The notes beneath the pieces are model-generated. The model was not told the origin of the DNA. It searched no databases and saw only the letters and a list, made by a program, of their open reading frames with translations. DNA of 64,000 nt. Origin: WHSW01 sp963769945. GTDB taxonomy: Bacteria; Actinomycetota; Thermoleophilia; Solirubrobacterales; 70-9. Positions 17,556-26,271 of the stretch are shown here, one piece after another. The position numbers were made by a program, and so were the translations under genes. The stretch spans positions 12,317-76,316 of the forward strand of contig CAVYOA010000017.1 in NCBI GenBank assembly GCA_963769945.1. The letters run 5' to 3'. The number at the start of each line of letters is the position of its first letter. Within the stretch, counting starts at the first letter, position 1.

Positions 17556-18856
17556 GGCCGATAGCGCGCGATCGCGGCCGCCATGCGGTCCTGGGCGCTG
17601 CGCGCTGCGTCGACGTTGACGCCGTTGTTGAGGACCGAGAAGGCGATCGTGTGGTTGCCGGCATCGCAGTAGCCCGATAGGGCCGAGACGCCGTCAAGCG
17701 TCCCGGTCTTGGTCGCGCAGTTGCCCTCGGCGGCGGTGCCGCGCATGCGGTCGGCGACCGTTCCCTCGCGCCCGGCGATCGGCAGCGAGTCGCGAAAGGC
17801 CGCGGCGCCTGTTCCGTTCGTCGTCATGCCCACGAGCAGGTCGCCGATCTCGCCTGGCGAGACGTTGTTCTTGCGCGAGAGCCCGGAGCCGTCGACCGCC
17901 TGCACGTCGCTGCCGAGCGAGTTGGCGAATCGCTCGACGGCGGCGGCCCCACGCTTGCGAGTACCAGTCTTGCCCGTCGCCGCGCCGACGCGCTTGAGCA
18001 GCATTTCGGCGAAGAAGTTGTTCGAGGGCACATTGGTCTCCTCGATCAACGCTTTCACCGGCGGCGAGGCGACCGACGCAAGCGGCTCTTCTGAGAGCTC
18101 GGCGTCGGTCAGCTCTGTCCGCCCGACCCGGCCGCCGATCTTGACGCCGCGCTTTCGCAGCGCGTTCTTCAGTCCCTTGGCGGCGACCAGCTCGGGGTTG
18201 GAGGCATAGGAACCGCCGTCGTAGCCGTTGTTGAACGAGAGGCCCGAGAGCGGGCTCAGGTCGGGACCGTCGCGGCGGATGCGGTCGAAGATCGTGTCGT
18301 CGGCGAGGATGCGACCGCTGATCCGCTCGACGCCGGCCTGCGCGATGTTCTGTGCGAGCGTGGCAACTCGGGTCACGGGCTGGTCGGCTGCCCGGCCAAA
18401 GCGCGCCGTGCCGAAGGCCGGGTCGCCATCGCCGACGATGACGAGGTCGCCGTCGAGCAGCGACTGCCCCGCACCACCGAGCTTGCCGACCGCGTACGCG
18501 CGTGTTTCCAGCCGCCCCTCGGCACCGAACTCACCGAGAAACGCCGCGGTCGTGAACAGCTTCTGATTCGACGCCGGGACGCGCTCGGTCGAGGCGTTGG
18601 AGGCGAACAACGGCTCGTTGGAGCCGGCGTCGGTGTCGAGAACCCAGGCGCCGCTGGAGCCGCCGGCGCTCGCCAGCGCCTGCGAGAGTTCGCTGCGCAG
18701 CTGCGACGCCGAGAGCGCACGCTGGGACGCCTCGGGCGTCCCTGGGCGAGCGACAGGCGTGCGCCCGCCGTCGTCGACCGGGGAACCGGCAATGGCGACG
18801 CCGGGCGCCACGAGCGCCAGCGCAATCCAGGCAAGCAGTGAGCAGATTCGCGACAT
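17552..18856 (-). CDS. dacB: D-alanyl-D-alanine carboxypeptidase (PBP4/DacB type)
   Basis: A 434-residue secreted penicillin-binding protein. A signal peptide (SLLAWIALALVAPGVAIAG) leads to the PBP4-type catalytic triad: SxxK as SNQK in RVPASNQKLFT, SxN as SNN in NVPSNNFFAEML, and KTG in CATKTGTLDG. It trims or cleaves peptidoglycan peptides outside the membrane. The open frame extends to 19144, but that part crosses palindrome C1; ATG 18856 gives a proper signal peptide. It is divergent from the patatin gene. Confidence 0.92.
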   Translation of the reverse strand: MSRICSLLAWIALALVAPGVAIAGSPVDDGGRTPVARPGTPEASQRALSASQLRSELSQALASAGGSSGAWVLDTDAGSNEPLFASNASTERVPASNQKLFTTAAFLGEFGAEGRLETRAYAVGKLGGAGQSLLDGDLVIVGDGDPAFGTARFGRAADQPVTRVATLAQNIAQAGVERISGRILADDTIFDRIRRDGPDLSPLSGLSFNNGYDGGSYASNPELVAAKGLKNALRKRGVKIGGRVGRTELTDAELSEEPLASVASPPVKALIEETNVPSNNFFAEMLLKRVGAATGKTGTRKRGAAAVERFANSLGSDVQAVDGSGLSRKNNVSPGEIGDLLVGMTTNGTGAAAFRDSLPIAGREGTVADRMRGTAAEGNCATKTGTLDGVSALSGYCDAGNHTIAFSVLNNGVNVDAARSAQDRMAAAIARYRP

Positions 18857-18919
18857 CGATCTCAGGCTAGAACACGCCCGGGCGCGCTTCGCTGCGAGCC
18901 AGACGCCCAAAAGCAACGG

Positions 18920-18968
18920 GCCGAGCGGCAGAAAACGCCAAACTATTTGGCGAAATCTGCCGTTCGAC
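18920..18968. repeat. Palindromic element, family C, copy 1
   Basis: A nested hairpin: outer arms CGAGCGGCAGA / TCTGCCGTTCG, a symmetric AAA/AAA internal loop, inner arms CGCCAAA / TTTGGCG and a 3-base loop. Related copies lie at 29227-29273, 30267-30317 and 46082-46130, and a divergent one at 22958-23002. Here it lies between divergent dacB and patatin genes. Nothing else is evident in 18857-19031. Confidence 0.8.
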
Positions 18969-19031
18969 GAGGCTGGACGCCCGCGGCGCGCCTGCGCCGG
19001 CGCCGCGCCGATTGCGATACTTGGCTCAGGC

Positions 19032-20330
19032 ATGGGCAAGGTTGTCGATATCGAGACCGCTGCGAGCGAGTCTTCGAGCGCTCGCCGTGGGCGCCGGCGC
19101 AAGCCGTCGAAGACGGCGCTCGTGCTTGGTGGAGGCGGCTTCACAGGCGGCGTCTATGAGATCGGAGCCCTGCGGGCGATCGACCTGCTGGCCACGAACC
19201 GGACCGTGAACCAGTTCGACGTCTACGTCGGCACCAGCGCCGGCGCCTTCGTTTCCAGCCTCGTTGCCAACGGCGTCACGCCCGAGGAGATGATGCGGGT
19301 GCTCAACCGCAACCTGCCCTCGCCGCTGCGCGACATCGACCTCGGCACCCTGCTTCAGCCCAACTACCGCGGCTTCATCGGCGGCGCGCTGACCTTCCCA
19401 TTCAAGCTCGCCAACGTCGTTCGCGAGCTCGCCCAGAACATCGGCGAGGTCTCGGCGGTCGATCTCGCCACCGGCCTCGCCTCCGCACTGCCCAATGGCA
19501 TCTACACAGCCGCTGGCATCGAACGCTACGTCGCGGAGGTCCTCGCCGACCCCGACCGCTCCAACGACTTTCGCATGCTCGAGCGCGAGCTCTATCTGAT
19601 CGCCACCGACCTCGACACGACCGAGCGCGTCGTCCTGGGGGAGGGCGAGTGGGCCGATGTACCGATTTCGAATGCGGTCGCGGCCTCCGGGGCGCTGCCG
19701 GGGATCTACGAGCCGGTCGAGATCAACGGACGTGAGTTCATCGATGGCGGCATTCTCTCGACCACGAACGTCGACGTCGCGATCGAGCGCGGGGCCAAGT
19801 TCGTCGTTGTCATCAACCCGCTCGTCCCCTATGTCAACGACTTTCAGAAGAACATTCCCACGGTCACCGGCTCGCGGGCGCGGCGCGTATCTGACATGGG
19901 CGTGGTCGCGATCGCCAACCAGACCTTTCGCCTGCTCTCGCACGATCGCCTGCACCGCGCGGTCGAGATCTGGGAGGAGCGCTACCCCGGCGTCGACATC
20001 ATCCTGATCGAGCCCGAGCTCGACGACGAGCTCATGTTCGGCACCTCGATCCTCGACTACAGCGCGCGCCTGCAGATCGCCAAGCACGGCTTCGAGTCGG
20101 TGACGATGAAGCTCGCGCTCGACTACGAGCGCTACAAGACGATCGCCGAGCGCCATGGCATCGAGATCTCCGCGCGCCGGGTTCGCCACGTGCTCGCCCA
20201 GGTCGAGCGCGAGCGCGAGAAGATGCCGGCGTGGCGCCGGGTGCTCGAGCTCACCAACGCGGCGCTGCTGCGCGGCGGGCCGCGACCGGTGCCAGAGGCA
20301 GACGAAGCCGAAGCCGCTGAGGCCGAGTAG
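19032..20330 (+). CDS. Patatin-like phospholipase family protein
   Basis: A 432-residue patatin-domain protein. The oxyanion loop LGGGGFTGGVYEIGALRAI is followed by the nucleophile elbow GTSAG (Ser in VGTSAGAFVSSLV) and the catalytic aspartate in EFIDGGILSTTN, so the Ser-Asp dyad is complete. The first 35 residues are basic and low-complexity. Likely a lipid acyl hydrolase at the inner face of the membrane; substrate unknown. The frame is open further upstream, but ATG 19032 is the first start after palindrome C1. Confidence 0.88.
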   Translation: MGKVVDIETAASESSSARRGRRRKPSKTALVLGGGGFTGGVYEIGALRAIDLLATNRTVNQFDVYVGTSAGAFVSSLVANGVTPEEMMRVLNRNLPSPLRDIDLGTLLQPNYRGFIGGALTFPFKLANVVRELAQNIGEVSAVDLATGLASALPNGIYTAAGIERYVAEVLADPDRSNDFRMLERELYLIATDLDTTERVVLGEGEWADVPISNAVAASGALPGIYEPVEINGREFIDGGILSTTNVDVAIERGAKFVVVINPLVPYVNDFQKNIPTVTGSRARRVSDMGVVAIANQTFRLLSHDRLHRAVEIWEERYPGVDIILIEPELDDELMFGTSILDYSARLQIAKHGFESVTMKLALDYERYKTIAERHGIEISARRVRHVLAQVEREREKMPAWRRVLELTNAALLRGGPRPVPEADEAEAAEAE

Positions 20331-20331
20331 C

Positions 20332-20350
20332 GAGCCGGCCGAGTCGGCTC
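20332..20350. terminator. Hairpin between convergent patatin and sulfatase genes
   Basis: GAGCCG (20332-20337) pairs with CGGCTC (20345-20350) over seven bases, exactly in the 18-base gap between the two converging gene ends. Confidence 0.45.
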
Positions 20351-22145
20351 AGTCGCAGATCCGGATCGCCTTCTGCAGGCTGAGCGCCCGCCCGTCGAGC
20401 GTCTCGGCAATCGCTCGCACCTCCGGCTTGCGGCCACGCCGCAAGAGCTTCGGGCGCAGCTGCGCCTTGAACGGGCCGACGCGGTCGCGACCGCTGAGCT
20501 TCGCGCCGACGCGGAAGCTGACCTCGGTCAGCGTCGCGGCGTCGGGTCCGCGCACGCGGGCGAGGAAGTCCTTGGCCGAGCGGCAACTGCGTCCGTTCTC
20601 GCGCTGCGAACGGGGCAACTTCAGCTTCAGCGCCGGCTTCTGGCGACAGCCGGCGCCGCTGCATGTGCGCAGCGAAGCGAGCCGGGCCGCAAGCGCGGCT
20701 TGGGCGGGGACGTAGGCCGGGTTTCCGGCAACGTTGGTGAGCTGGAAGGGGTCGAGCTCCATGTCGTAGAGCTCGACCTCGCCGGTGCCGTTCTCGACGT
20801 AGGCGTAGCGCGCGTTTCGCACGGCGTTGTAGACGACGCCCGGGATGCCCTCCTCGTCGTCGGCCGAGCTGTACTGCTCGATCAGCAGCTCGCGCCCGCG
20901 CAGGCGCTCGGGATGCTCGGCTGAGGGCAGCAGCGAACGTCCGTCGACCGCGAGGCCGGCGCTGGCGCCGGCAGCATCGAGCACCGTCGGTGCGATGTCG
21001 GCGTTCGCCGAGAGATCGGTGACCGTCTTGCCCTCTGTAACGCCGGGCCCGCGAATCAGCATCGGCACCCGGATCGCCTCGTCATAGACGCGGTTCTTGC
21101 CGGTCATGATCCGGTGCTCGCCGTGAAAGAAGCCGTTGTCGGCGGTGTAGACGATAAGCGTGTTGTCGAGCTCGCCCGACGCTTCGAGCGCGTTGACGAT
21201 GCGCTCGATGCCCTCGTCGATCGCCAGCAGCGACTCAAGCCGGCAGCGATAGTCGCGCGTCGTCTCGGCGATCTGGGCGCTGGTCAGCGCCGGGCGGGTC
21301 GCGATCCCCTGCGGCTTGTCGGCGACATCTGCCTCGTTGAAGTTGGGCGGCGCGGGCAGCGGCGTGGAGCCAAAGGCGCCGATGTGGCGAACTGCCGGCT
21401 TCGCTGTCGTCTCACAACGCGTCGGTGTCTCGTTCGGGCCGGCGTTGGGGCCGCCGGAGTGAGGGGCGAGGTAGGCGACCGAGAGGAAGAAGGGCTGGGC
21501 CTCTGGAGCGCGACGGCCGATCAGCTCAACCGCCTTATCGGTGTAGACGTCGGTCGAGTAAAGCGCCGGGTTCGCGGGCGCATCGGGGTTGGCATTGTTC
21601 GAGCCGTAAGTGTTGATCTGGCCGTCTTCGAGCAGTTGGTAGCCGTAGAAGGTGTAGGTGCGCTTGGAGCCGTGCCACTCCGACCAGCCGTCGGGCACGC
21701 CGACTGCGCTCGACTCGTAACCGTTGAGGAACTTGCCGATGTGGGACGTGTAGTAGCCGGCGCGCTGCATCCACACCGGCAGCGTCTCGGCGAGGTTGAG
21801 ACGATCGAAGCCGCCCTGGGGTGGGGCATTGCCGAGTACCTGGTGGTTGTGGGCGTACTGGCCGGTGAGATAGGTCGCGCGCGAGGGACAGCAAAGCGGC
21901 CAGTTGGTGAAGTTGTTGGCGAAGGTGGTGCCGCGGTCGCCGAGCATGCTCTCGGTTTTTGGCATCTGCGCCATCGAGGCCTGCGTCTGGTCGTCGGACA
22001 TGACGACGACGACGTTGGGCTTGGATGCGTTACCGCCGCCGCCCTGGCCCGCAGCGGGCTCGGTCGAATCGCCGGCACCCGCGGCGGCGAGAACCACCGC
22101 CGCGAGCACGGCCACCCCCGCAGTGACCTCCCTCATCCTTCCCAT
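20349..22145 (-). CDS. Secreted sulfatase
   Basis: A 598-residue sulfatase with an N-terminal hydrophobic export segment (AVLAAVVLAAAGAG). PNVVVVMSDDQTQASM holds the metal aspartates and LCCPSRATYLTGQYAHNHQV is the sulfatase signature; the second cysteine of CCPSR would be converted to formylglycine. VYTADNGFFHGEHRIMTGKN is the second signature. A C-terminal cysteine-containing region of about 120 residues (CSGAGCRQKP, then a basic beta-rich tail) is extra. Start is uncertain among 22172, 22145 and 22136; I chose 22145. Probably acts on sulfated polysaccharide outside the cell; no anaerobic maturase is visible nearby. Confidence 0.88.
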   Translation of the reverse strand: MGRMREVTAGVAVLAAVVLAAAGAGDSTEPAAGQGGGGNASKPNVVVVMSDDQTQASMAQMPKTESMLGDRGTTFANNFTNWPLCCPSRATYLTGQYAHNHQVLGNAPPQGGFDRLNLAETLPVWMQRAGYYTSHIGKFLNGYESSAVGVPDGWSEWHGSKRTYTFYGYQLLEDGQINTYGSNNANPDAPANPALYSTDVYTDKAVELIGRRAPEAQPFFLSVAYLAPHSGGPNAGPNETPTRCETTAKPAVRHIGAFGSTPLPAPPNFNEADVADKPQGIATRPALTSAQIAETTRDYRCRLESLLAIDEGIERIVNALEASGELDNTLIVYTADNGFFHGEHRIMTGKNRVYDEAIRVPMLIRGPGVTEGKTVTDLSANADIAPTVLDAAGASAGLAVDGRSLLPSAEHPERLRGRELLIEQYSSADDEEGIPGVVYNAVRNARYAYVENGTGEVELYDMELDPFQLTNVAGNPAYVPAQAALAARLASLRTCSGAGCRQKPALKLKLPRSQRENGRSCRSAKDFLARVRGPDAATLTEVSFRVGAKLSGRDRVGPFKAQLRPKLLRRGRKPEVRAIAETLDGRALSLQKAIRICD

Positions 22146-22183
22146 GCTCCGGAAACCCTGGGCCGCGGGCAAAGTTTCGTCGA

Positions 22184-22226
22184 CGAGGGGTCACTTACTG
22201 GGCCCACGCTCCAGTAACTGCCCCTT
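22184..22226. repeat. Palindromic element, family A, copy 2
   Basis: GAGGGGTCACTTACTGG pairs with CCAGTAACTGCCCCTTC with a few mismatches. It matches the reverse complement of copy 1 (2203-2249) in both arms. It lies between the stop of the glycine-rich gene and the sulfatase start, both on the minus strand. Confidence 0.7.
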
Positions 22227-22244
22227 CACCGCTTCGGCGAACGC

Positions 22245-22871
22245 TCAGACGCCGCCCCCGCCTCCGCATCCCCCGCCGCATCCGCCCCCGCCGCCCGCGG
22301 AGCCGTCGCCGCCGAAGTCCATCGGCAAAGCTCCGCCGTCGCCACCACCACCTCTGCGGTAGCGCGAACGCACCGCACGCCGGAAATCGACCGCGATGCC
22401 CAGGGGTAGCTCGATTCCAAGACTTCGGTCGAGGTTCCAGAGGATCGATTCGCCTTCGCGTGCCCCCGCATCGCTTCGGTCCCATGCCTGGACGAGCTCC
22501 GTCTCGCCGTCGGCGTCCTCGAGCTCGCTGTCTCCTTCGGGAATGTGGTGCAGGTACTCGCCGTAGGCGCGATCGCAGAAGTCGATGTAGCTGGCTGAGT
22601 CGAGGATGAACTCATGCCAGGCGAGGTCTACGACTCGCGACGGCATCGCCAGGGTCGTCCCGCCGCGCCAGGCACAGCAGATGAACCAATCGCGAAGGCC
22701 TTGCTCGATCTCGGCGTACTCATAGTCGCTCAGCGTGGGCTGCTTGCGGCGAACCCCGCGCTCGATGTGTGCGGGGAACTGATATCCGGCGATGAACTTC
22801 TCGCCTTTTTTCGGCGAGGGCCGGCGTCGGAACAAACCGCGGTCTCTTCTCGATGTCGTTCTCATCTCCAT
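22245..22871 (-). CDS. Glycine-rich domain-containing protein-like
   Basis: A 208-residue protein. The central part (RVVDLAWHEFILDSASYIDFC followed by GEYLHH) matches the pattern of the glycine-rich domain-containing protein-like family known from plants and bacteria, with a conserved W-H and F-C. The last 35 residues are almost pure glycine with three cysteines (GCGGGCGGGGGV), a low-complexity tail typical of bacterial members. Function is unknown. The gene stands alone between palindromes A2 and a divergent family C element. Confidence 0.65.
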   Translation of the reverse strand: MEMRTTSRRDRGLFRRRPSPKKGEKFIAGYQFPAHIERGVRRKQPTLSDYEYAEIEQGLRDWFICCAWRGGTTLAMPSRVVDLAWHEFILDSASYIDFCDRAYGEYLHHIPEGDSELEDADGETELVQAWDRSDAGAREGESILWNLDRSLGIELPLGIAVDFRRAVRSRYRRGGGGDGGALPMDFGGDGSAGGGGGCGGGCGGGGGV

Positions 22872-22957
22872 GCGGAAATGATCCTCGACCTAGCCTCACG
22901 CGAACCTAAAGCGCCCGCCGCCAAGTCACAAACTCAGCACAAGCAGCCTGGCGCCAC

Positions 22958-23002
22958 CGAGCGGTACCTAACTGCACCCAGGCCTCAGTTTCCTCCCGCT
23001 CG
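22958..23002. repeat. Possible divergent family C palindrome
   Basis: Outer arms CGAGCGG / CCGCTCG match the family C end exactly, then a symmetric 5x5 internal loop, inner arms AACTG / CAGTT and an 11-base loop. The inner stem differs from the other copies, so membership is tentative. It is the only structure I see in the 154-base gap 22872-23025. Confidence 0.45.
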
Positions 23003-23025
23003 ACCGCATCGCGCCCGGCTCGGCG

Positions 23026-24837
23026 CTACTTCTCGTAGAGCCCGTCGATCTCGGCCGCGTACTTGTCGGCGACGACGTTTCGCTTCACCTTCATCGTCGG
23101 CGTCAGCTCGCCGCTCTCTTGCGAGAGGTCGGCGGGCAGGACCTTGATCTTCTTCACCTGCTCGACGCGGGCGAACTTCTCGTTGATCTTGTTGACGTGG
23201 GCCATGATCGAGGCCTGCACGCCGGGATCGCCGGGCAGCGAGCCTGGGTCGACTCCGTGTGCCGAGCCGTACTTGGCGGCCTCCTCGGGATCAAGCGTGA
23301 CGAGGGCGACCAGAAACGGCCGGCGGTCGCCGATGACGACGCACTGGGAAACGAGCGCGTGCTGTTTGATCTGCGCCTCGAGGTTGGCCGGGGTGATGTT
23401 CTTGCCCCCGGCGGTGATGATGATGTCCTTCTTTCGGCCGGTGATCTTGAGGTAGCCGTCGGGATCGATCTCGCCGATGTCGCCGGTGTGAAGCCAGCCG
23501 TCGACGATCGTCTCCGCCGTCGCCTCGTCGTTCTTGTAGTAGCCCTGGAAGATGTTGGCGCCCTTGACGAGGATCTCGCCGTCCTCGGCGATCTTCAGCT
23601 CGCAGCCTGGAAACGGCTTGCCGACCGTGCCCCAGCGAAAGTCCTCGGGCGTGGAGATCGTCGACGCGGTCGAGGTCTCGGTCATGCCCCAGCCCTCGAG
23701 CACGAGCACGCCGGCGGCGTCGAAAAACTCGAGGATCTCCGGGTTGATCGGCGCGGCGCCCGTGACCGCGAGGTTGAGGTTGCCGCCGAACAGGCCGCGG
23801 ATCTTCGACAGGACCTGTTTGTCGGCGAGCCGGTACTGAAAAGCGAGGATCGAGTTCGGCTTCTTGCCTGCGCGCTCGAGCGCGCGCACCTTCTTGCCGA
23901 CGCCGATCGCCCAGTCGAAGACGCGCTTCTTCAGCCCGCCCTCCTCCTCAATTGCCGACGTCGCCGCCGTGTAGATCTTCTCGAAGATCCGCGGCACCGA
24001 GGGGAAGTAGGTGGGCTTGACCTCGGCGAGGTTCGACATGATCTTCAGCGGGTCGCGCTCCCAGTAGGCGAGCGTCGCCCCGAGGTCGAAGGTGCCGAGC
24101 TGGATCAGCAGGGCGAAGGAGTGTGCCAGCGGCAAGAACAGGTAGGTGATCTCGTCGTCGCCGAGGACATTGACCGCGTGCACCATCTCGAGCATCGAGT
24201 GGTAGTTGCCGTGGGAGATGACGCAGCCCTTGGGCGGCCCGGTGGTGCCCGAGGTGTATATGAAGGTGCAGATATCGTCGCCGCTGACACTCGACCAGCG
24301 CTGCTCCCAGTCGGCCTCGCTGCCCTCGGCGCCCCGCGCTTCGAGCTCGGCCATCGCGATCGTGCCGTTGGACTGGCCGGTCATGCGGATGACGTGCTCG
24401 AGCTTCGGGCACTTGTCGCGCACGCGGCGTACCTTGTCGGCCTGCTCGTCGTCCTCGACGATGACCGCGACGGCGTCGGAGTTCTCGAGTACGTACTGGC
24501 ACTCCTCCGGCGAGTTGGTCTGATAGATGGGAACGACGGTCGCGCCGGCCGAAAGCGCGGCGAAGTCGAAGTAGGTCCACTCTGGACGAGTGTTCGAGAG
24601 GATCGCGACCTTGTCGCCCTTCTCGATCCCGAGATCGATCAGCCCGAGCGAGAGCTTGCGCACGATCTCGCCGACCTCGGTATAGGTCTTCGACGACCAC
24701 TGCCCGGAATCGTCCTTGTAGATGACGGCCTTCTTGGAGCCGTGCTTGCGAACCGCCAGCGGGAGCAGGTCCGCCAGGGTCGAAGCGCCGGTCGCCGCCT
24801 CGGTCGCAGGTCTGTCGACCGTCGCCATCTCCATCAA
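23026..24837 (-). CDS. Long-chain acyl-CoA synthetase (AMP-forming)
   Basis: A 603-residue ANL-superfamily ligase. The AMP-binding motif is FIYTSGTTGPPKGC, the A5-type motif VLEGWGMTETSTAS, and the hinge/catalytic region HTGDIGEIDPDGYLKITGRKKD followed by the C-terminal lysine region. The long form with AEELK-like end (AAEIDGLYEK) is typical of FadD15-type fatty acyl-CoA synthetases. It activates fatty acids to CoA thioesters at the membrane. Monocistronic by position. Confidence 0.9.
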   Translation of the reverse strand: MMEMATVDRPATEAATGASTLADLLPLAVRKHGSKKAVIYKDDSGQWSSKTYTEVGEIVRKLSLGLIDLGIEKGDKVAILSNTRPEWTYFDFAALSAGATVVPIYQTNSPEECQYVLENSDAVAVIVEDDEQADKVRRVRDKCPKLEHVIRMTGQSNGTIAMAELEARGAEGSEADWEQRWSSVSGDDICTFIYTSGTTGPPKGCVISHGNYHSMLEMVHAVNVLGDDEITYLFLPLAHSFALLIQLGTFDLGATLAYWERDPLKIMSNLAEVKPTYFPSVPRIFEKIYTAATSAIEEEGGLKKRVFDWAIGVGKKVRALERAGKKPNSILAFQYRLADKQVLSKIRGLFGGNLNLAVTGAAPINPEILEFFDAAGVLVLEGWGMTETSTASTISTPEDFRWGTVGKPFPGCELKIAEDGEILVKGANIFQGYYKNDEATAETIVDGWLHTGDIGEIDPDGYLKITGRKKDIIITAGGKNITPANLEAQIKQHALVSQCVVIGDRRPFLVALVTLDPEEAAKYGSAHGVDPGSLPGDPGVQASIMAHVNKINEKFARVEQVKKIKVLPADLSQESGELTPTMKVKRNVVADKYAAEIDGLYEK

Positions 24838-24946
24838 TGTGCCTCTCCCCGGTAGTCGCGGAAACCCAACGGCTACGCCGTCAGGCAGCGAAACTTACCT
24901 CAGCCGGAGTACCGGAGTACTCGAGGGCCGCTCGCGCGGCTTTGTG

Positions 24947-25129
24947 TCAGGCGGCAGCCTGTTCGGGCTTGGGCGACTGACCGAGCTGGCGAAGCGTGGA
25001 GAGAAAGAGGGCCTTGTCGATTCGGCCGTTGAAGATCGGTACGCCGGTCTCGACGCATCTGGAGATCACCTCTTCACGCTTCATGTGCATCTCGTCGGCG
25101 AGCTCGGACGGCGTCAGGTGATTGGCCAC
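24947..25129 (-). CDS. Small hypothetical protein
   Basis: A 60-residue protein; the first 25 residues (HLTPSELADEMHMKREEVIS) look like a helix-turn-helix, resembling the N-terminal IF-2-like or MerR-like small helical domains, followed by PIFNGRIDKALF. Compact, charged, no signal peptide. It could be a small DNA- or RNA-binding protein; no family assigned. It lies alone between the acyl-CoA ligase and the Nif3-like gene. The gaps on either side (24838-24946, 25130-25204) hold nothing I can name. Confidence 0.55.
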   Translation of the reverse strand: MANHLTPSELADEMHMKREEVISRCVETGVPIFNGRIDKALFLSTLRQLGQSPKPEQAAA

Positions 25130-25204
25130 GTGCTACTCCTCGATAGCTGACAGGAAGATTACAAAGAGTCTTATCGCGTCTTGCGGACGCGGTCAAACCA
25201 ATAC

Positions 25205-25966
25205 TCACACCGGGTTCGCAATATCGATGAATTCGTGCTCGATCTCGAACCGTTCGGCGACGAGATCGCCGAGCCGGCGGATGCCGAGCGTCTCCGTCGC
25301 GTAGTGCCCGGCGGCGATGAAATGGATCGCGGCCTCGCGCGCATCGGCCATCACGTGCTCGGCCGGCTCGCCGGTTAGGTAGGCGTCGAGGCCGAGAGCG
25401 ATCGCGTCGTGCACGTTTCCGGCCGCGGCCCCCGAGCAGATGCCGATCGAGCGCACCTCGGCTGGCCCTGCGTCGAAGACGAGCGGCTCGCGGTCCAGCA
25501 GTTCTGCGACGGCGGCGAAGAGCTCGGCGGCAGCGATCGGCTGCTCGCGAACGCCGACGACGCCGATCGCGCGCCCGCGCACCACCGCCAGCTCGCCAGG
25601 CTGGCGCTCGAATCCGAGCGCCGCGCAGAGCAGGGCGTTGTTGCCGACCTGCGCGTGCGCATCGAGCGGCAGGTGATAGCCGGCGACCGAGAGCTCGGCG
25701 CCGAGCGCGAGGTGCAGCCGCGCCGCCATCGCCTCGCTCAGCGAGCGGGGCAGAAAGTCCCAGAAGAGGCCGTGGTGGGCGAGCACCATCTGCGCGCCGC
25801 AGTCGCGCGCCTGCGTCAGCAGCTCGAGGTGCGCGGAGACACCCGTGGCGATTTTTGTCACCTCGCCGGCACCCGGGACCTGGAGCCCGTTGGGGCCGTA
25901 GTCATCGAAACTCGAGGCGTCGAGCAGCTCGTCGCAGAAGGCGATGATCTCGTCGCGCGCGGCCAT
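25205..25966 (-). CDS. Nif3-like dinuclear metal centre protein
   Basis: A 253-residue member of the NIF3/YbgI (GTP cyclohydrolase I type 2-like) family. The metal ligands are in LAHHGLFWDF (paired His), HLPLDAHAQVGNN (Asp and His) and HFIAAGHYATE near the C-terminus. Members form hexameric toroids with two metal ions per subunit; their reaction is unsettled. Length is normal for the short form without the central insert. ATG 25966 is preferred over an extension toward 26058. Confidence 0.88.
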   Translation of the reverse strand: MAARDEIIAFCDELLDASSFDDYGPNGLQVPGAGEVTKIATGVSAHLELLTQARDCGAQMVLAHHGLFWDFLPRSLSEAMAARLHLALGAELSVAGYHLPLDAHAQVGNNALLCAALGFERQPGELAVVRGRAIGVVGVREQPIAAAELFAAVAELLDREPLVFDAGPAEVRSIGICSGAAAGNVHDAIALGLDAYLTGEPAEHVMADAREAAIHFIAAGHYATETLGIRRLGDLVAERFEIEHEFIDIANPV

Positions 25967-25993
25967 GGCGCGACGACTCTACGATGTTCGCCA

Positions 25994-26254
25994 ATGCAGG
26001 ATGCAACCTCCAGCACGGCGGGCAAGCGCAGCGCCTTCATCGACTCCTTGATGGACACGGAGCTGTACTCGATCGGTGCCTATTTCTGCGATGAGAACCC
26101 CGAGCTTGTCGACGATGTCGTTCGCCTCAGCGTCGAGATCGAGCGCTCGGGCCTCGAGGCCTACGCAAGGGCCGGTGACGCAGCGCTCGAGGAGACCTTC
26201 GAGACGCTGCTGACGGGGCTCGCGGTGCGCTACTACAAGGCGGTTGCGGGCTGA
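25994..26254 (+). CDS. Hypothetical protein (86 residues)
   Basis: A helical, acidic 86-residue protein (AFIDSLMDTELYSIGAYFCD, then VVRLSVEIERSGLEAYARAG). No membrane segment or metal motif except a single cysteine. It is not recognisable to me. It is transcribed away from the Nif3-like gene with a 27-base gap and is followed 17 bases later by the DsbA-like gene, so those two may form an operon. Confidence 0.5.
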   Translation: MQDATSSTAGKRSAFIDSLMDTELYSIGAYFCDENPELVDDVVRLSVEIERSGLEAYARAGDAALEETFETLLTGLAVRYYKAVAG

Positions 26255-26271
26255 GCCCCTGGATTCCGCGC

